A stretch of 64,000 bases of DNA from Massospora cicadina (lineage: Eukaryota; Entomophthoromycota; Entomophthoromycetes; Entomophthorales; Entomophthoraceae), in assembly GCA_022478985.1 (NCBI GenBank), contig JAKSZP010010606.1:141346-205345 (forward strand), in the 5' to 3' direction. The translations under genes were made by a program, and so were the position numbers. Numbering within the stretch: the first letter of the stretch is position 1; each line of letters begins with the position of its first letter. Below the pieces are notes generated by a model. The model was given only the letters and a program-made list of their open reading frames with translations. It was not told where the DNA came from and did not search any database. This document shows positions 21,926 to 32,740 of this stretch, piece after piece.

Positions 21926-22860
21926 ACATCATATAAATACTGGAAATCATCTGCCAATTCGCCTTTGAACAATCAGACATTCTAAAGTAATGGATGAGTT
22001 ATTTAATGCTGAAATAAATCATCTTGTGAAGCATGGGACCTTAGTGCCCTCTAAAAGTTTTTGAATCTCCAGGTGCTGATCATTAAGAAAAAAATATTGT
22101 TCTAATCAAGTGGTAATAGACTACTGCAAACTCAACAATATTACAAAAAATTCTATAATATACCATAGATTAGTGATACATTGGACTGCTTGGGTGGAGA
22201 ACAATAATTCTCTGCAAAGGATCTAATCTCTGGCTATTGGCAGATTGAGCTGCGAAAAGAAGGGCAGGAAAAAATGTGCCATGATTACAGCTCAGGGTCT
22301 CTATTAGCCCACCAGAATGCCGTAAGGGCTGTGAAACGCCCCATGACCTTTTAGCGGGCTATGGATAGTATACTTTGCGAGTCAAAATTATCCTGTATCC
22401 TGGTTTATTTGGACAAAATTAACATTTTTTTAATGTTTATGTAATATCTACACCTTTTGGAACAAGTTTTCAAAGCTTGCTAAGGCTGATCTTAAGATCA
22501 AACCTCATAAGTGTAATTTTTCTCAACAAACAGTTATAATAGTTGGGGTTTGTCATTGATAAACATGGCCTGCGTCCCAGCTGGCAAAGGTTGAATTGAT
22601 TGAACCTATGGAGAAGCCAAGTAGCAAGCGTGAAGTTCAGATATTCCTTAGAATGATTGTCTAATATTGCCAGTTTGTGGAAAATTCCAGAAAGGTAGGT
22701 AAGCTGTTATTTTATCCTCTTAAAAATGGAGTATCCTTTGAATTAATGGTAACCTGTCAGCAAGCCTTCAATAATCTCAGGTTTTATCTTACCCAAGCTC
22801 CCCTTGTTACTGTACCCTAATTTTGATAAACTTTTTATTGTCCAAAATTTACTCTTTTTC
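21926..22860 (+). pseudogene. G1 reverse transcriptase
   Basis: It picks up after the SINE with INTGNHLPIRL and VMDELFNAEINHLVKHGTLV, the gypsy RT entry. RT blocks follow: VIDYCKLNNI near 22110, a GYWQIEL-like block near 22235, a decayed GLCNAPATFQRAM block near 22325 with TAG for Gln, and ILVYLDKINIF near 22400. The catalytic YLDD is YLDK. Stops and frameshifts are frequent. Confidence 0.65.
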
Positions 22861-23230
22861 TCACTGCCTTTGGTTCATTGTTCTCTCAATTTGATTTGAT
22901 AGGGATTGAACACCCCACTGCCTATTGCATGTGGAAGCTAGATGCTCACAAATGAAACTAAACTATAACTAAATATGAGTGTTTAGCAATCGTCTATGTT
23001 TGTAAACAATTAAAGGTTTACATTCTTGGAGTGCATTTTACAATTAACTGATCACGCACACTTCAATGGTTACGAAATTTACAAGAGCCTGAAGGACTGT
23101 TAGCCCGCTGGGCCTTAAAATTTCAATCTTATGATTTTGAAATCCAGCTTTGACCTGGCATAAAACATTAAAACGCTGATGGGTTTTCATACTGCCTACA
23201 GTAGCATTAGTGGCTTCTATGGCCACTAAA
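22861..23230 (+). pseudogene. G1 RNase H region
   Basis: Fragments match the gypsy RNase H: EHPTAY-like near 22910, a YECLAIVYVCKQLKVYILGV-like stretch near 22975, and LRWLRNLQEPEGLLARWALKFQSYDFEIQ near 23060-23155. These closely resemble the G5 sequence (LRWLQNLKEQEGHLAQWAFKL...). The enzyme would remove RNA from the hybrid. It is broken by stops. Confidence 0.6.
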
Positions 23231-24470
23231 CTCTTTAAAAATCTAAACCAACGTTATGACAATATACTGGAAGAAGTTCTACAAACTTTAGAGAATTTAA
23301 GAATGGATGACGTTGGTGAAAGGGTAAGCTGTATAAGATCCATGATGAGTGATGACTTTAGATGCCCCAGCCATACAAGTGGACTGATATTTATTATTGG
23401 GCCCACAAGACAACAGGATATGGAGGGTTCAAGAAAACGTTTGAGTTGTTAAAACAGCACTATTATTGGAAATCCGTGAATTTTGATATTCATGAGCCCC
23501 TCCACTGCTGTATAGAGTGTCATATGGATGGGCCTTACAAAAAAGAAATCTCTTATCACTTAGTTAAACCTAACTTTGCTTGGCATGCAGTTAATTTAAC
23601 TTTATGGGCCCCCTGGAAAACACTTCAAGTCAATTTAAATACTTAATTGTGGCCATAGATAATCTCACTAAGTGGGTGGATGCTAAAGCAGTTTTTGACA
23701 TAGGCGCTGCTACCATGGCTAAATTTATATTATAAGATATCATCTATAAGTATGGGTACCCTCAGTTTTTATTGATGCATAATGGAACTATCTTTACGTC
23801 TCAGATGATTTACAAGCTCAATGACTTAATGGTGATATGCAGGTTATTGTTTATGCCTTACCACCCTGAAATGAATGGTACTGTGGACGCTTAAATGGTA
23901 CTCTGGTAGGGATTCTGTGGAAGATAATTATGGCGAAGGCGTCCAGGTAAAATCTTTTCTTGCCTTCTGTCATTTTCGCTTACAACATATCTTATCACTA
24001 AGCCACAGGGCATTCGCCTACATATCACTTTATGGAAAGCAACCAGCACTGCCTCTGATTTTAATATCTTGTATATGGCACAAAGCCATGACACCAACGA
24101 AATATTTGGAAATGTTAGTGTATACTTTAATCCAACTATAAAGTGAGACATACTCCAATGTGCTGGCTTGGAAAACCCAATCCCAGGAAAGAGATAACAC
24201 AGACCAGCTGCCGCTACCTAACTTTATTGTATGAAAACTCGTTCTGTACTATGATAACCATGGATTTGGACGCACCTGTTATCTGGAACATATAAGGAAA
24301 GGGCCATTCAGGATCATTGAGAAGACCTTCGCTGATGCCTACTAACTAAAAGTCCCCATTAAAGGCCTCCTTATCAATTGGGTGCACGCAGGTTTTTTTG
24401 AAGAAGTATCAGTAGAGTTCTAGGCCAATGGCCTTAACTTCCCAATAAGCAGTTGACCCCCACACATCTT
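23231..24470 (+). pseudogene. G1 integrase
   Basis: The open piece 23362-23646 holds the HHCC region (ending CCIECHMDG) and SYHLVKPNFAWHAVNL, nearly the same as G5 (SYHLVKPHFAWHAVSL). The next residue region, where the first catalytic Asp belongs, reads NLTLWAPW and lacks the Asp. Later pieces include PYHPEMNGT near 23860 and a C-terminal GPF motif near 24300. Stops occur throughout. Integrase would insert the cDNA; this one cannot. Confidence 0.65.
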
Positions 24471-24490
24471 TGTTACCTGATGTTTGGTCA

Positions 24491-24502
24491 AGTAGGGGAA
24501 AA
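24491..24502 (+). other. G1 polypurine tract
   Basis: AGTAGGGGAAAA lies directly before the 3' LTR start (TGCTGTAA), as needed for plus-strand priming. Confidence 0.65.
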
Positions 24503-25283
24503 TGCTGTAATAAGATCTGACCAAACATCTGGATGTCTTACTTTTATGCCTTTTAATTTTATAATGAAACTAATTAATAGATAGTGTATTTGAGTGATTA
24601 GTAATTTATACATCCCGCGGCCCAAGACTTTATAAGTAGTAGCCTAAAGTATTAATCTCTATTCAGTGGATCCCTGATAATCTGCTGGCACAATCCCTAT
24701 CCCTTATATCTATCAGCTTCCAACGCTGTGAGTTTGATGCTGTTATCAATTCCATTTTAGTTTGGTGAATTCACTTCGCGTTGCCTCCCTGTGCTGGTAT
24801 AAAACATCAATAATAGGGTCATTAGTAATTACTGGGACTATCCGCCTGTGCATTTGATAGGTCAGTGATTATCTCTTTTTGAGGAAAGTACTCTGATCTA
24901 TAGTTTCCACTTATCTGTCCGAATTCAGATGGCTCATTATAAGCCCAATAATTTTGGGGGTGCTGCTTGGTATCAATAGAAGCACCAATGAGAATGTTTG
25001 TTACTCGAGCATCTGAGGATGAGTTCCAATGGCAATAGGATCTTTTTCCAAGAGTAAGCTGTGAAAGCCTACTATATAGAATTACTTATATGAACCTGTA
25101 AGTCCCTGGCAGTATCTGATACTACAGGGTGCTTACTTTAATTATCAATTAAAATCCCTATTTCAGATATATACCATTTTGTTTATTTCTGTTTTAAGGT
25201 TACCATCTTCAAACAGTTACTTGTCTTTATTAGGTCAATAACATGTGCTCTGGGAATATGGTGCCGCTGTGCCAATTTTCACA
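24503..25283 (+). repeat. G1 3' LTR
   Basis: It pairs with 9911-10687. It runs from TGCTGTAATAAGATCTGACC to TTTTCACA. Confidence 0.8.
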
Positions 25284-25504
25284 GAAAGTATATTTGTGCT
25301 CTTGTTTTGGCCCACCACCTTTTGACCTCTGCTACAAATGCGGCTTTTCAAGGGTCAATAGTGGGCAATGTGAGTGCCATTAGTTTCTGACATTTATCAA
25401 TGGCGTTCTTGACGCATTTGTTTTAGTTTGTGCTAACAACGTGGCTCAGAGTGGGGTGTGCCAGAGATGGAGTCACCAGGTTCCCTTGGGTGTTACATTG
25501 TTGC
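25284..25504 (-). other. Spacer between G1 and G2, possibly displaced LINE-2 ORF1
   Basis: If G1 inserted into LINE-2, this stretch would continue its ORF1 on the minus strand. A partly open minus frame (NKCVKNAIDKCQKLMALTLP) is compatible, but no family motif proves it. Confidence 0.3.
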
Positions 25505-26102
25505 TGTCAGGATTCAGCCTGATATGAAATTTTGGTAAACTCTAATGGCAAGAATCAAACATAATCTTAAGGATTGATTAGCACTACTGTTGGTGATCAT
25601 TTCTAACCAAACCATTTGGGAAACTCTGTTTCAAAAAGGTTCTAAAATGCCTCAGAAAAACCAAAGAGTTAATTAGATTTGGATATTGCCTTGAAAGTTA
25701 TGGTGATTTTCCATGAGTTAATGATACTCAATCTTCCCTAAATATTGCTCCCAATAGATATATGTGGATACTTTTTCTTGCTAGCTATAGTCAGTTATCG
25801 CTATTATATATCATAATATAAGTATCTTTATCAATTAAGGAAAAATGGTGGTTAGCTGAGCGGGCAAAACTGCTTCCACCCCTAGTGCAGTTTTTGAGTT
25901 CAAAACCTGTACTGGCTACAAAACATCCTCGGTGTGGTATATTTGTCCCAATGTTGACCCACCTCAAATAATTTTTATCAATTAAGGGGTTTTCCCCTTG
26001 GTTATATATTTAAAGTTCGTGTAAAAATATTGTTCTCACGCATGGGTCTTTGAAAGACCTAAATAAACTCTGGGATAGTTGAATATATCCCTAGTTCTAA
26101 CA
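25505..26102 (+). repeat. G2 5' LTR (with SINE2 inside)
   Basis: It is 598 bp, or about 451 bp without SINE2 and one copy of its duplication; the 3' LTR is 443 bp. It ends in CTAACA just before the primer-binding site. Confidence 0.75.
25841..25973 (+). mobile_element. SINE2: very short tRNA-headed SINE inside the G2 5' LTR
   Basis: A 133-bp insert lies between two copies of TTTATCAATTAAGG (25827-25840 and 25974-25987). The matching place in the 3' LTR (about 31246-31260) has just one copy and no insert, so the empty site is preserved. The insert begins with a tRNA-like head: A box TAGCTGAGCGGG at about 25853 and B box AGTTCAAAACC at about 25908. It then goes almost straight to a degenerate family tail (TTTGTCCCAATGTTGACCCA, then CCTCAAATAA). 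It has nearly no body, unlike SINE1. Confidence 0.85.
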
Positions 26103-26106
26103 AAAT

Positions 26107-26125
26107 TGGTGCTCCCTGCCAGGTA
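26107..26125 (+). other. G2 primer-binding site
   Basis: TGGTGCTCCCTGCCAGGTA begins four bases after the LTR end. It differs from the G1/M1 site after TGGTGCTC, so another tRNA is likely used. Confidence 0.55.
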
Positions 26126-26289
26126 CCTCCTAAGTCCCTGGAAAACCATGAAAACCATGGAGGTGGACTATAAACCGGGTTTAGTAATCTAGAATGCTCC
26201 ATGTAAGGGTTGAACCACCAAATCCTTGCCACTGATCAGCGACATTTTGAATTTTAAGTTTATCCTCTTAAGTAAAAGCAAAGTTAGCA

Positions 26290-27840
26290 ATTGAACCTGA
26301 CTCACACCACTAAAATAGCATTACATTCTGTCCACAAGTGGTTTGACCATGTTAGCAATGTTAATAATAGTTTGCATCAGCAAATAGATGCATTTCATCT
26401 GATAAATTCTTTGCAATACAAAATTTTCCCAGTACCAAGGTGTATCATCTACATCCATCCACATAGCAAACTAACCATGTGGGGGTTTACATATAAGCCT
26501 TTTTATAAATTAACATTCCTTGGGGGAAGGAAGTGTCTTTACCTTCCTATATTGTTATAAGAGTTCCCTAGAGACTGCTTATGACCACCAAAATATTAAA
26601 CATCCCCCAACTTGCCTTAGATATGTAGCACTGATATTCTGTCCAAACCTAATATCTTGTTGCACTTGGTCTGACGGTAAGACTTCTATACTCCAGGAAT
26701 TCAGGAGCGACTTAATATTAACAAACCAGAAGCAGGCGCTTATGGGAAATATCCTTAGTCAAGGCGAATCTATTAATGAGTTTGACTATTGATTCTATCT
26801 TTTATGCCCAAACTATAGTTGCAATATATCAGCTTACCTTGGACAATGCTATTACAGCTGCTTTATCAGCGTTTAAGGCTTTTCCCAATACTCAGTTATA
26901 CTTTAAGGCGGTTAAGTATAATGAGACCTCAATATTGCACCTTAAGGAAGCTTTTTTGGAGGTTCCATCTTATTTTTAAGATTTCTGAACCTTCCCAACC
27001 TGCTCCTAAAGTTTGATAATAGTCCTAGCGGTGATTCCTTTAAAAGAATTTACCCTAGGAAATACTGCATCAACTGCAAAATTCCCAACCTCACCATTGA
27101 CAGCTGCTATCATTACCCTTAAAATAAGGCAGCAAAAGATCAGTCTGCTTAGGACATAGCTCTCTCTGCTGATGAACCCCAAGAGCCTCAATATATAAGT
27201 TCTATACCTAGTGCTGCCATCTGCTTTGTATTATCTGCAACTGTTAAAGTCAAAATAATAACTTATATTCAAGGCAACAAAAGCCTATAATTTCTTTACT
27301 CCTATTTGGACATATGCCAAAATAAGTTATTACACTCAACTCTGCTAGAAAAACCAGGCCCTAACTGACCACCCTTTTAAGCAGGTTGAAAACCCCTAAG
27401 TTTGTCTTAACTATAAACCTTAGCTGGCTTTGCTTCAAATGTCTTCTGATTGTCTACTAATAATTACCAAATTTGTAACTTATGTTGTTTGAGTGAAAGT
27501 GGTATTCCATAAATTTGAAGTGCTAGCCTTAGTAGACATCAGATCTTGGTTTTTTATAAACTCCAGACTCATTAAAAAAGTCTCCTGGTTTAATTTACAA
27601 ATCTAAATATGGAACAGCGGGAGATCAGTCCACTAAAGCTAATGGAGTTTACTCACCCTTGTCGCTTAGATTTGGGAATACTTTGGATCACTAGTCCCGC
27701 TATAGCTTTACAAAACAGTAGTTATGAATTACTCACCATAGTCTAACTACTAAGAATACTAATTGTATAGTCTATCAATAAAAGCAATATCTCTCCCTTT
27801 TGGGTTATTGAGTAACACTGTTATTTTGTCTCCTATCTAA
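26290..27840 (+). pseudogene. G2 gag and protease remnants
   Basis: Short open pieces (26291-26560, 26520-26792, 26776-26979) occupy the gag position without a recognisable knuckle. Near 27520-27580 the frame reads ALVDIRSWFFINSRLI, a retropepsin active site in which Ser-Gly of Asp-Ser-Gly has become Ile-Arg. The rest is closed by stops. Confidence 0.45.
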
Positions 27841-28299
27841 ATATAAGGGGTCCAAAAGAAGAATACCTACCTCATTGAGTATCCTACCTTCCTTATGTCA
27901 ATAAAGTTCTAGCTTTAGGCCTTAAAAATAACCCCCAAACAAAAAGTGGTGGAAGCTGAGGATGGAATGCCTCTTTATTACTTCATACATTTTTTATACC
28001 TCTTGAATCTCAAGTAGTGATAGACTCCCAGGTTAAATTTTAAATTCCCTACAATTATGTTCTAAAGATATATAGACAAACAAATCATCTATCAGGGAAG
28101 CTTTAACCTGTATTGGGATTTTGGACCCTGCCTATGAAAATCTATCTCCATCTTTTTTGGAAATTTAACCAAATAGACTCTTCATGTTCCACGGTATGTA
28201 GTCATCACCTATTTCAAACCCTGCCCTATTGTCCATATTATGAATTAAACCATTTTGGCACTCTAAAAAATTTAAGGTTTGAAATGCCTATTACATTGT

Positions 28300-29700
28300 C
28301 TAGTTGATATTAAGTTTGGGTACTCCCTTAAACCTGACCAACAACAGAATAAGAAACCCTGCTAGAAGAGTATGAAGATATTTTTTCTAATGGACCTAGA
28401 GATCATGAGAAAATGTCTGGAGTAATCCACCTTATGTAAATTGAAGATCATTTCCACTTAAAAGCTGAGCTTATTGAAAGTCTAAAGTAGAGGAGGCCTA
28501 ACTGGCTCTCAGGATAAAACAATTATTAAAAGATGGGCTGCCATACCATCAAAAAATTCCTAGGCTTCTCCTCTGCTACTAATCCTTAAAACTTGAGGCC
28601 AACAATTTTCAATGGATTATTACTTACTAAGTTCCATTACTTAAAATTACAGTTGCCCCCTTCCTTTTATAGATGATTCCTTTCAGCTAATGTACAGATA
28701 AAATATTTTTAGCGATAGATCTTACCAGTGATTACTGGCAAATTGATTTAGACCCTGAGGATTGCAAAAAATGTGTCTTTATCTCTAACAACGGGCTATT
28801 CAAACCTACTAAAATTCCACATGGGCTATGCAATGCCCCTGGTACTTTTTAACGAGCCATGTATGGCTATTGAAGAGACTTAAAATATTTTGTATGATAG
28901 TTTACTTTGATGACATATCAGTCTTCTCACGAACTTTCAATGTCCATTTAGCTCACCTTATGGATGTCTTCTAGAGACCATGTCAAACTTCACTTAAATT
29001 ATAACCATTTAAACGTTCCTTTTTTCCAAAACGAAATGTTCATTCTTGGACATTAATAAGTCAAGAAGGAATAGACCCAATGAGCAATAAAGTTATGTCC
29101 ATCTCTCAGATGTCCACGCTTAGTCCCTTTTAGTGCAGTTTTCTTAGGAATGATCTGATATTATTGCCAATTCTTTTGCATTTTGCAGATGCATCCATGC
29201 CCTTTGTTTATTTGTTAAAGAAGAAAATAACCTTTACAATGGATAGAAGAAATATGACACCCATTTGAAATAATAAGCTTAGCCCTTACTTCCTCACCTG
29301 CTCTTATACCTCCTTATTTTGATAACTTTTCTAACTTTTTATTGATACTAGAGATATTGCAATAGGAGATATACTATCCCAACATGATGAAAATTAAGAG
29401 GACCATCACATTGCATATTACAGCAAAAACTTGTCTAAGGCTGAATGCAGTTATAATGTACTAGAATGGGAGTTCCTGGCTGTTTCTATAAGCCATTAAA
29501 CATTTCTGACACTACCTATATAGTTCTCACTTCACCATAATTACTGATCACACATCTTTGATATGGATTCAGCAAAATGAAAGATCCTGCTGTTCATTTG
29601 GCATGATGACATTAAATTTCAAAAGTTATGATTTTCTATATTTCCATCAGCCTAGGTAGATTTTCTAAGACTCAGCTTGTCTGTCCAGATTACTATTCTA
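28300..29700 (+). pseudogene. G2 reverse transcriptase and RNase H
   Basis: RT blocks are DYWQIDLDPEDCKKCVFIS-like near 28730-28790, PHGLCNAPGTF near 28815-28850 (a TAA replaces the following Gln) and IVYFDDISVFS near 28898-28930. Both catalytic Asp are present, as YFDD. RNase H traces follow to a TDH-like block near 29540. Stops and shifts are dense. Confidence 0.6.
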
Positions 29701-29869
29701 ACTTTAACCAAATTTGAGGAATATTGACTTCAAAATAACCTTACTCAGCCTCAACTAAAGAAAATGAGCCCATTTCAGTCCAAAAAGAGCTAAAGAAAAG
29801 TCTGCAGACATTCAAATCCAGGATTTTAAACTTATACAAACTAATATAAACCAAATGGCTACCATATAT

Positions 29870-30900
29870 CAATTTTTCTTAGCGCACATATACTATCTTA
29901 GAAGGACATCAGAAAGTTGGCCATGGAGGAATATTAAAAAATTTCTTGTCTCAAATTCTAGTGCTGCTGGGAAGGAAAACTCCCCTCAATCGATAATGTA
30001 CTAGCATCTTGCCTTTTATATAAAAAGTCAATCTGGTCCATATCCTCGCCTCCAACATCTGGAGGTTCCTCACTCTAAACCCTTCCATACAGTTATTATT
30101 GATGTTGTAGGCTCTCTCTTGAGCATCTAAAGACAATCAATTCCTCTTACTAGCAGTTGATGATCTCACTATATGAATTGAAGATATATTTTTTCATCAT
30201 CTTTGGAAAAAGCTACAGCCTCATTTTTATATAATTATATCATCAATAAAAATGGGTTTCTAATATAATCCTCTCATACAATTAACAGAAACTTTGGTCA
30301 TCATTTTTATAAGAATTAGCTGAGTTAATGTGATCTACTCAGGTGTTTTCCATCTCCTATCACCCTAAAAAAGTGGAATGGTAGATTGAGTTGATGCTTC
30401 TATAGTTTTAACTTTCAGAAAATGGCCTAAATGGATTCTCTACATTGGCCACAAAACTTATCCAGTGCTATTTAAGCTTACCGAATCAGCCATCATCAGA
30501 TTATCAAAATGTCCTCCATCAAAGCTTTGTATGGAAGAAATCACCAATTACCATCTAAAGTACAGAACCTTTTAGATATTTCCTCAACCAAATCCCTAAA
30601 GTTACCATGAAGGTCATTGCTAATAGAATCATTCAGCTTCAGGCTCTGGCCTCAGATAACTTGTCTAGTACCACAACTAGGGAAAACATCCTGTTCAATG
30701 CAAACATGTTCCCCTACATGATTATTACCCAGGTGATTTAGTCCTTTTTTGCCATAACCAGTCAGATGGAGAGATAACAAGTTAGCCTTCAATTGGTCAG
30801 ATACTTATAAGATCACTTATTGAAAAGGGAAATGAACATTCAATCATTGAGGTTAACTAGGATACAATGATGTATAGACTACATATATAACTTTTACGAT
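29870..30900 (+). pseudogene. G2 integrase remnant
   Basis: EGHQKVGHGGILKNFLSQIL near 29898-29955 is the zinc-binding entry of gypsy integrases (H-x-x-x-G-H-x-G). Further weak pieces include an SISYHPKK block near 30350. No chromodomain is visible before the 3' LTR. Confidence 0.5.
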
Positions 30901-30937
30901 CCTTTAACCCCCTACGCCAAGATCTATAAAGAGACGT

Positions 30938-31380
30938 TGTCATTATTCCAGCCTGATCTGATAGTTTAGTCAACTTTAATGGCGGGATTCAACTTCAATC
31001 CAGAGAATTAATTAGTACTGTTGTTGGAGGTAATCTTTAGTAAAAAATGGGAAACTCTGTTTCAAACAGGTCATAAGATTCCACAGTAAACCTGAAGAGA
31101 AAATTAAGATTTAGATATTGCCTTGGAAGGTATTGGTGATTTTCCTTGAATTAATGAAAATTGATTATACCTAAATATAGCTCCCAAGAAATAAACATGG
31201 GTACTTTTTCTTATATATATTCACTTATTGCAAATATAGCGTAATAATTTTTTATCAATTAAGGATTCTTCCACTTAGTTAAATAATTTAGATTTATATA
31301 GTTTAAATTGTTTACGCCTGGGTCTTTGGAAGGCCTGAACAAACTCTGGGTTGGTCGTATATAACCCTCTCATCCTGACG
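30938..31380 (+). repeat. G2 3' LTR
   Basis: It pairs with 25505-26102 and keeps the empty SINE2 site. The exact end is uncertain by a base or two, because the final CA appears to be CG. Confidence 0.7.
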
Positions 31381-32740
31381 GTTTGGCCAACCTCTTTGGC
31401 GCGCAGGGCTGGCACCAGAATCAGAGTCATCAGATACACTTTTTGTTAACCTATTGCATCTTACAGGTTTCAACCATAGACCCTCAGATTGTGGTGGATC
31501 TGATTGGCAGATTTTCTCGCAGATCAATTGGTTTCAACTGATTGATGGTCTCAGGTTTGTCATAATCCAAACAAAGGCCATAGCAGGTGTGCATAGTTAG
31601 GGTTAGCCTCATGGGATGGTAACGCCAATTATTTTATTCCTTAGTTGTATTCATTAGTAAAATGGTTTTTTCTCAGGGTAGCTGAAATGACCATTTGGCC
31701 TGGCATATACATTCAATACCGCCAGGACTTGACAGTCATTATCTGTTAAGTTGTCATATGGCTAATTTTAATGCTATGGGCGGTACCTGTGTCAACAGTT
31801 GATTCCAAATCTGGCTATGATTGGGTATGTGAAAATCTGAGGATTGCTTGCTTGTTTATTGTTATCCTGTGCTTCTATTAGGGTTAAAGTTCCAGTGATT
31901 GATCCTCAATAGTGCCTGTAGTTTTTGGTATCTGGACCTTTCAAAAAAAGCAAAACCCTATTGTAATTGCCCCAACTCTTCCAGCTGATTTTGGGTGTAA
32001 TTTTCCCTTCATGTTCAGGAACTTCTTCTGAGGCAGGTAGATATATAAGGTGTGGATTAGGTGTTTCATATTATTGACGCTTTCTTCAAATAAAGGATTC
32101 GATGAGAAAACCAGGAAAGAGATAAAATATAACTTTTATTATAAGCTATTTATTAGATGTCTAGTCATTAGGCCAAGCACTGGTATTTAGACCTCTAGGG
32201 CATCTCCTAGCCACATTCGAGTACAAAATTTCAACATATATTTTACCACCTCAGTTAGGCCCTTGAACTGATATGACTGTAACCTTTTCTTAGGTTCATT
32301 GGTGGTAATATATTCTCAAAATTAGGAGGATTTTAGGTACAAAAATTGCGATAAAGGCATGCAAAATTTTCCTAGGATCTTCATGATTAGAGTTTTGTCA
32401 TACTGCTGACGAAATACACCTTCTGTGAAATTCTTGCCTCAATTGAAGTAAATGACATACCCCTAATTGGGACGTTGGCAGGCCTTTCCCTCGATAGCAC
32501 TAGGTACTCCCTTTTGGGCAGTCCATGGGCAAGTGCTATCATGCCAATTATGTGGATTAAGATACAATTTTACCCTAGGGTAGAAAATTGATTATGTGTT
32601 CATTTGTCTGATGGTCCATGAAATTTTTAGATGTTAATTTTGGGTCAGTCCTAAACGATTTTGTATACAATTTAGCTGATTGTGTTCCCAATAATTAGGC
32701 CCAATTTTAAGATTTGATGCATAGGAAATTGACCATAATA
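31381..32740. other. Unassigned sequence between G2 and half-LINE C
   Basis: No family motif is clear. A minus-strand open stretch over 31312-31527 has an acidic Ser/Asp patch (SVSDDSDSGASPARQRG) that could be the disordered start of a LINE ORF1, perhaps LINE-2 split by G2. This is speculation. The last 16 bases (32725-32740) are the target duplication of half-LINE C. Confidence 0.3.

Larger units (their letters stand above)
9911..25283 (+). mobile_element. Ty3/gypsy element G1 with three nested insertions
   Basis: Paired LTRs (9911-10687 and 24503-25283) stay similar over their whole length. Between them lie a primer-binding site, gag, protease, RT, RNase H, integrase and a polypurine tract in standard Ty3/gypsy order. 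Three later insertions split the coding region: half-LINE B in the protease, LINE-1 in the protease-RT linker, and a SINE just after it. With these removed the element is about 7.8 kb. The pentamer AAGTA occurs at 9906-9910 and again at 25286-25290, two bases off the LTR end, and may be the target duplication. Confidence 0.8.
25505..31380 (+). mobile_element. Ty3/gypsy element G2 (heavily decayed)
   Basis: LTRs at 25505-26102 and 30938-31380 match along their length. Both start with TGTCA, share AACTCTGTTTCAAA and TTTATCAATTAAGG, and end near the TGGGTCTTTGRAAGRCCTRAA block. Inside are a primer-binding site, traces of gag, a protease, an RT with YFDD, RNase H and an integrase start. Excluding the SINE, it is about 5.7 kb. 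No frame is longer than about 90 codons. Confidence 0.75.
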
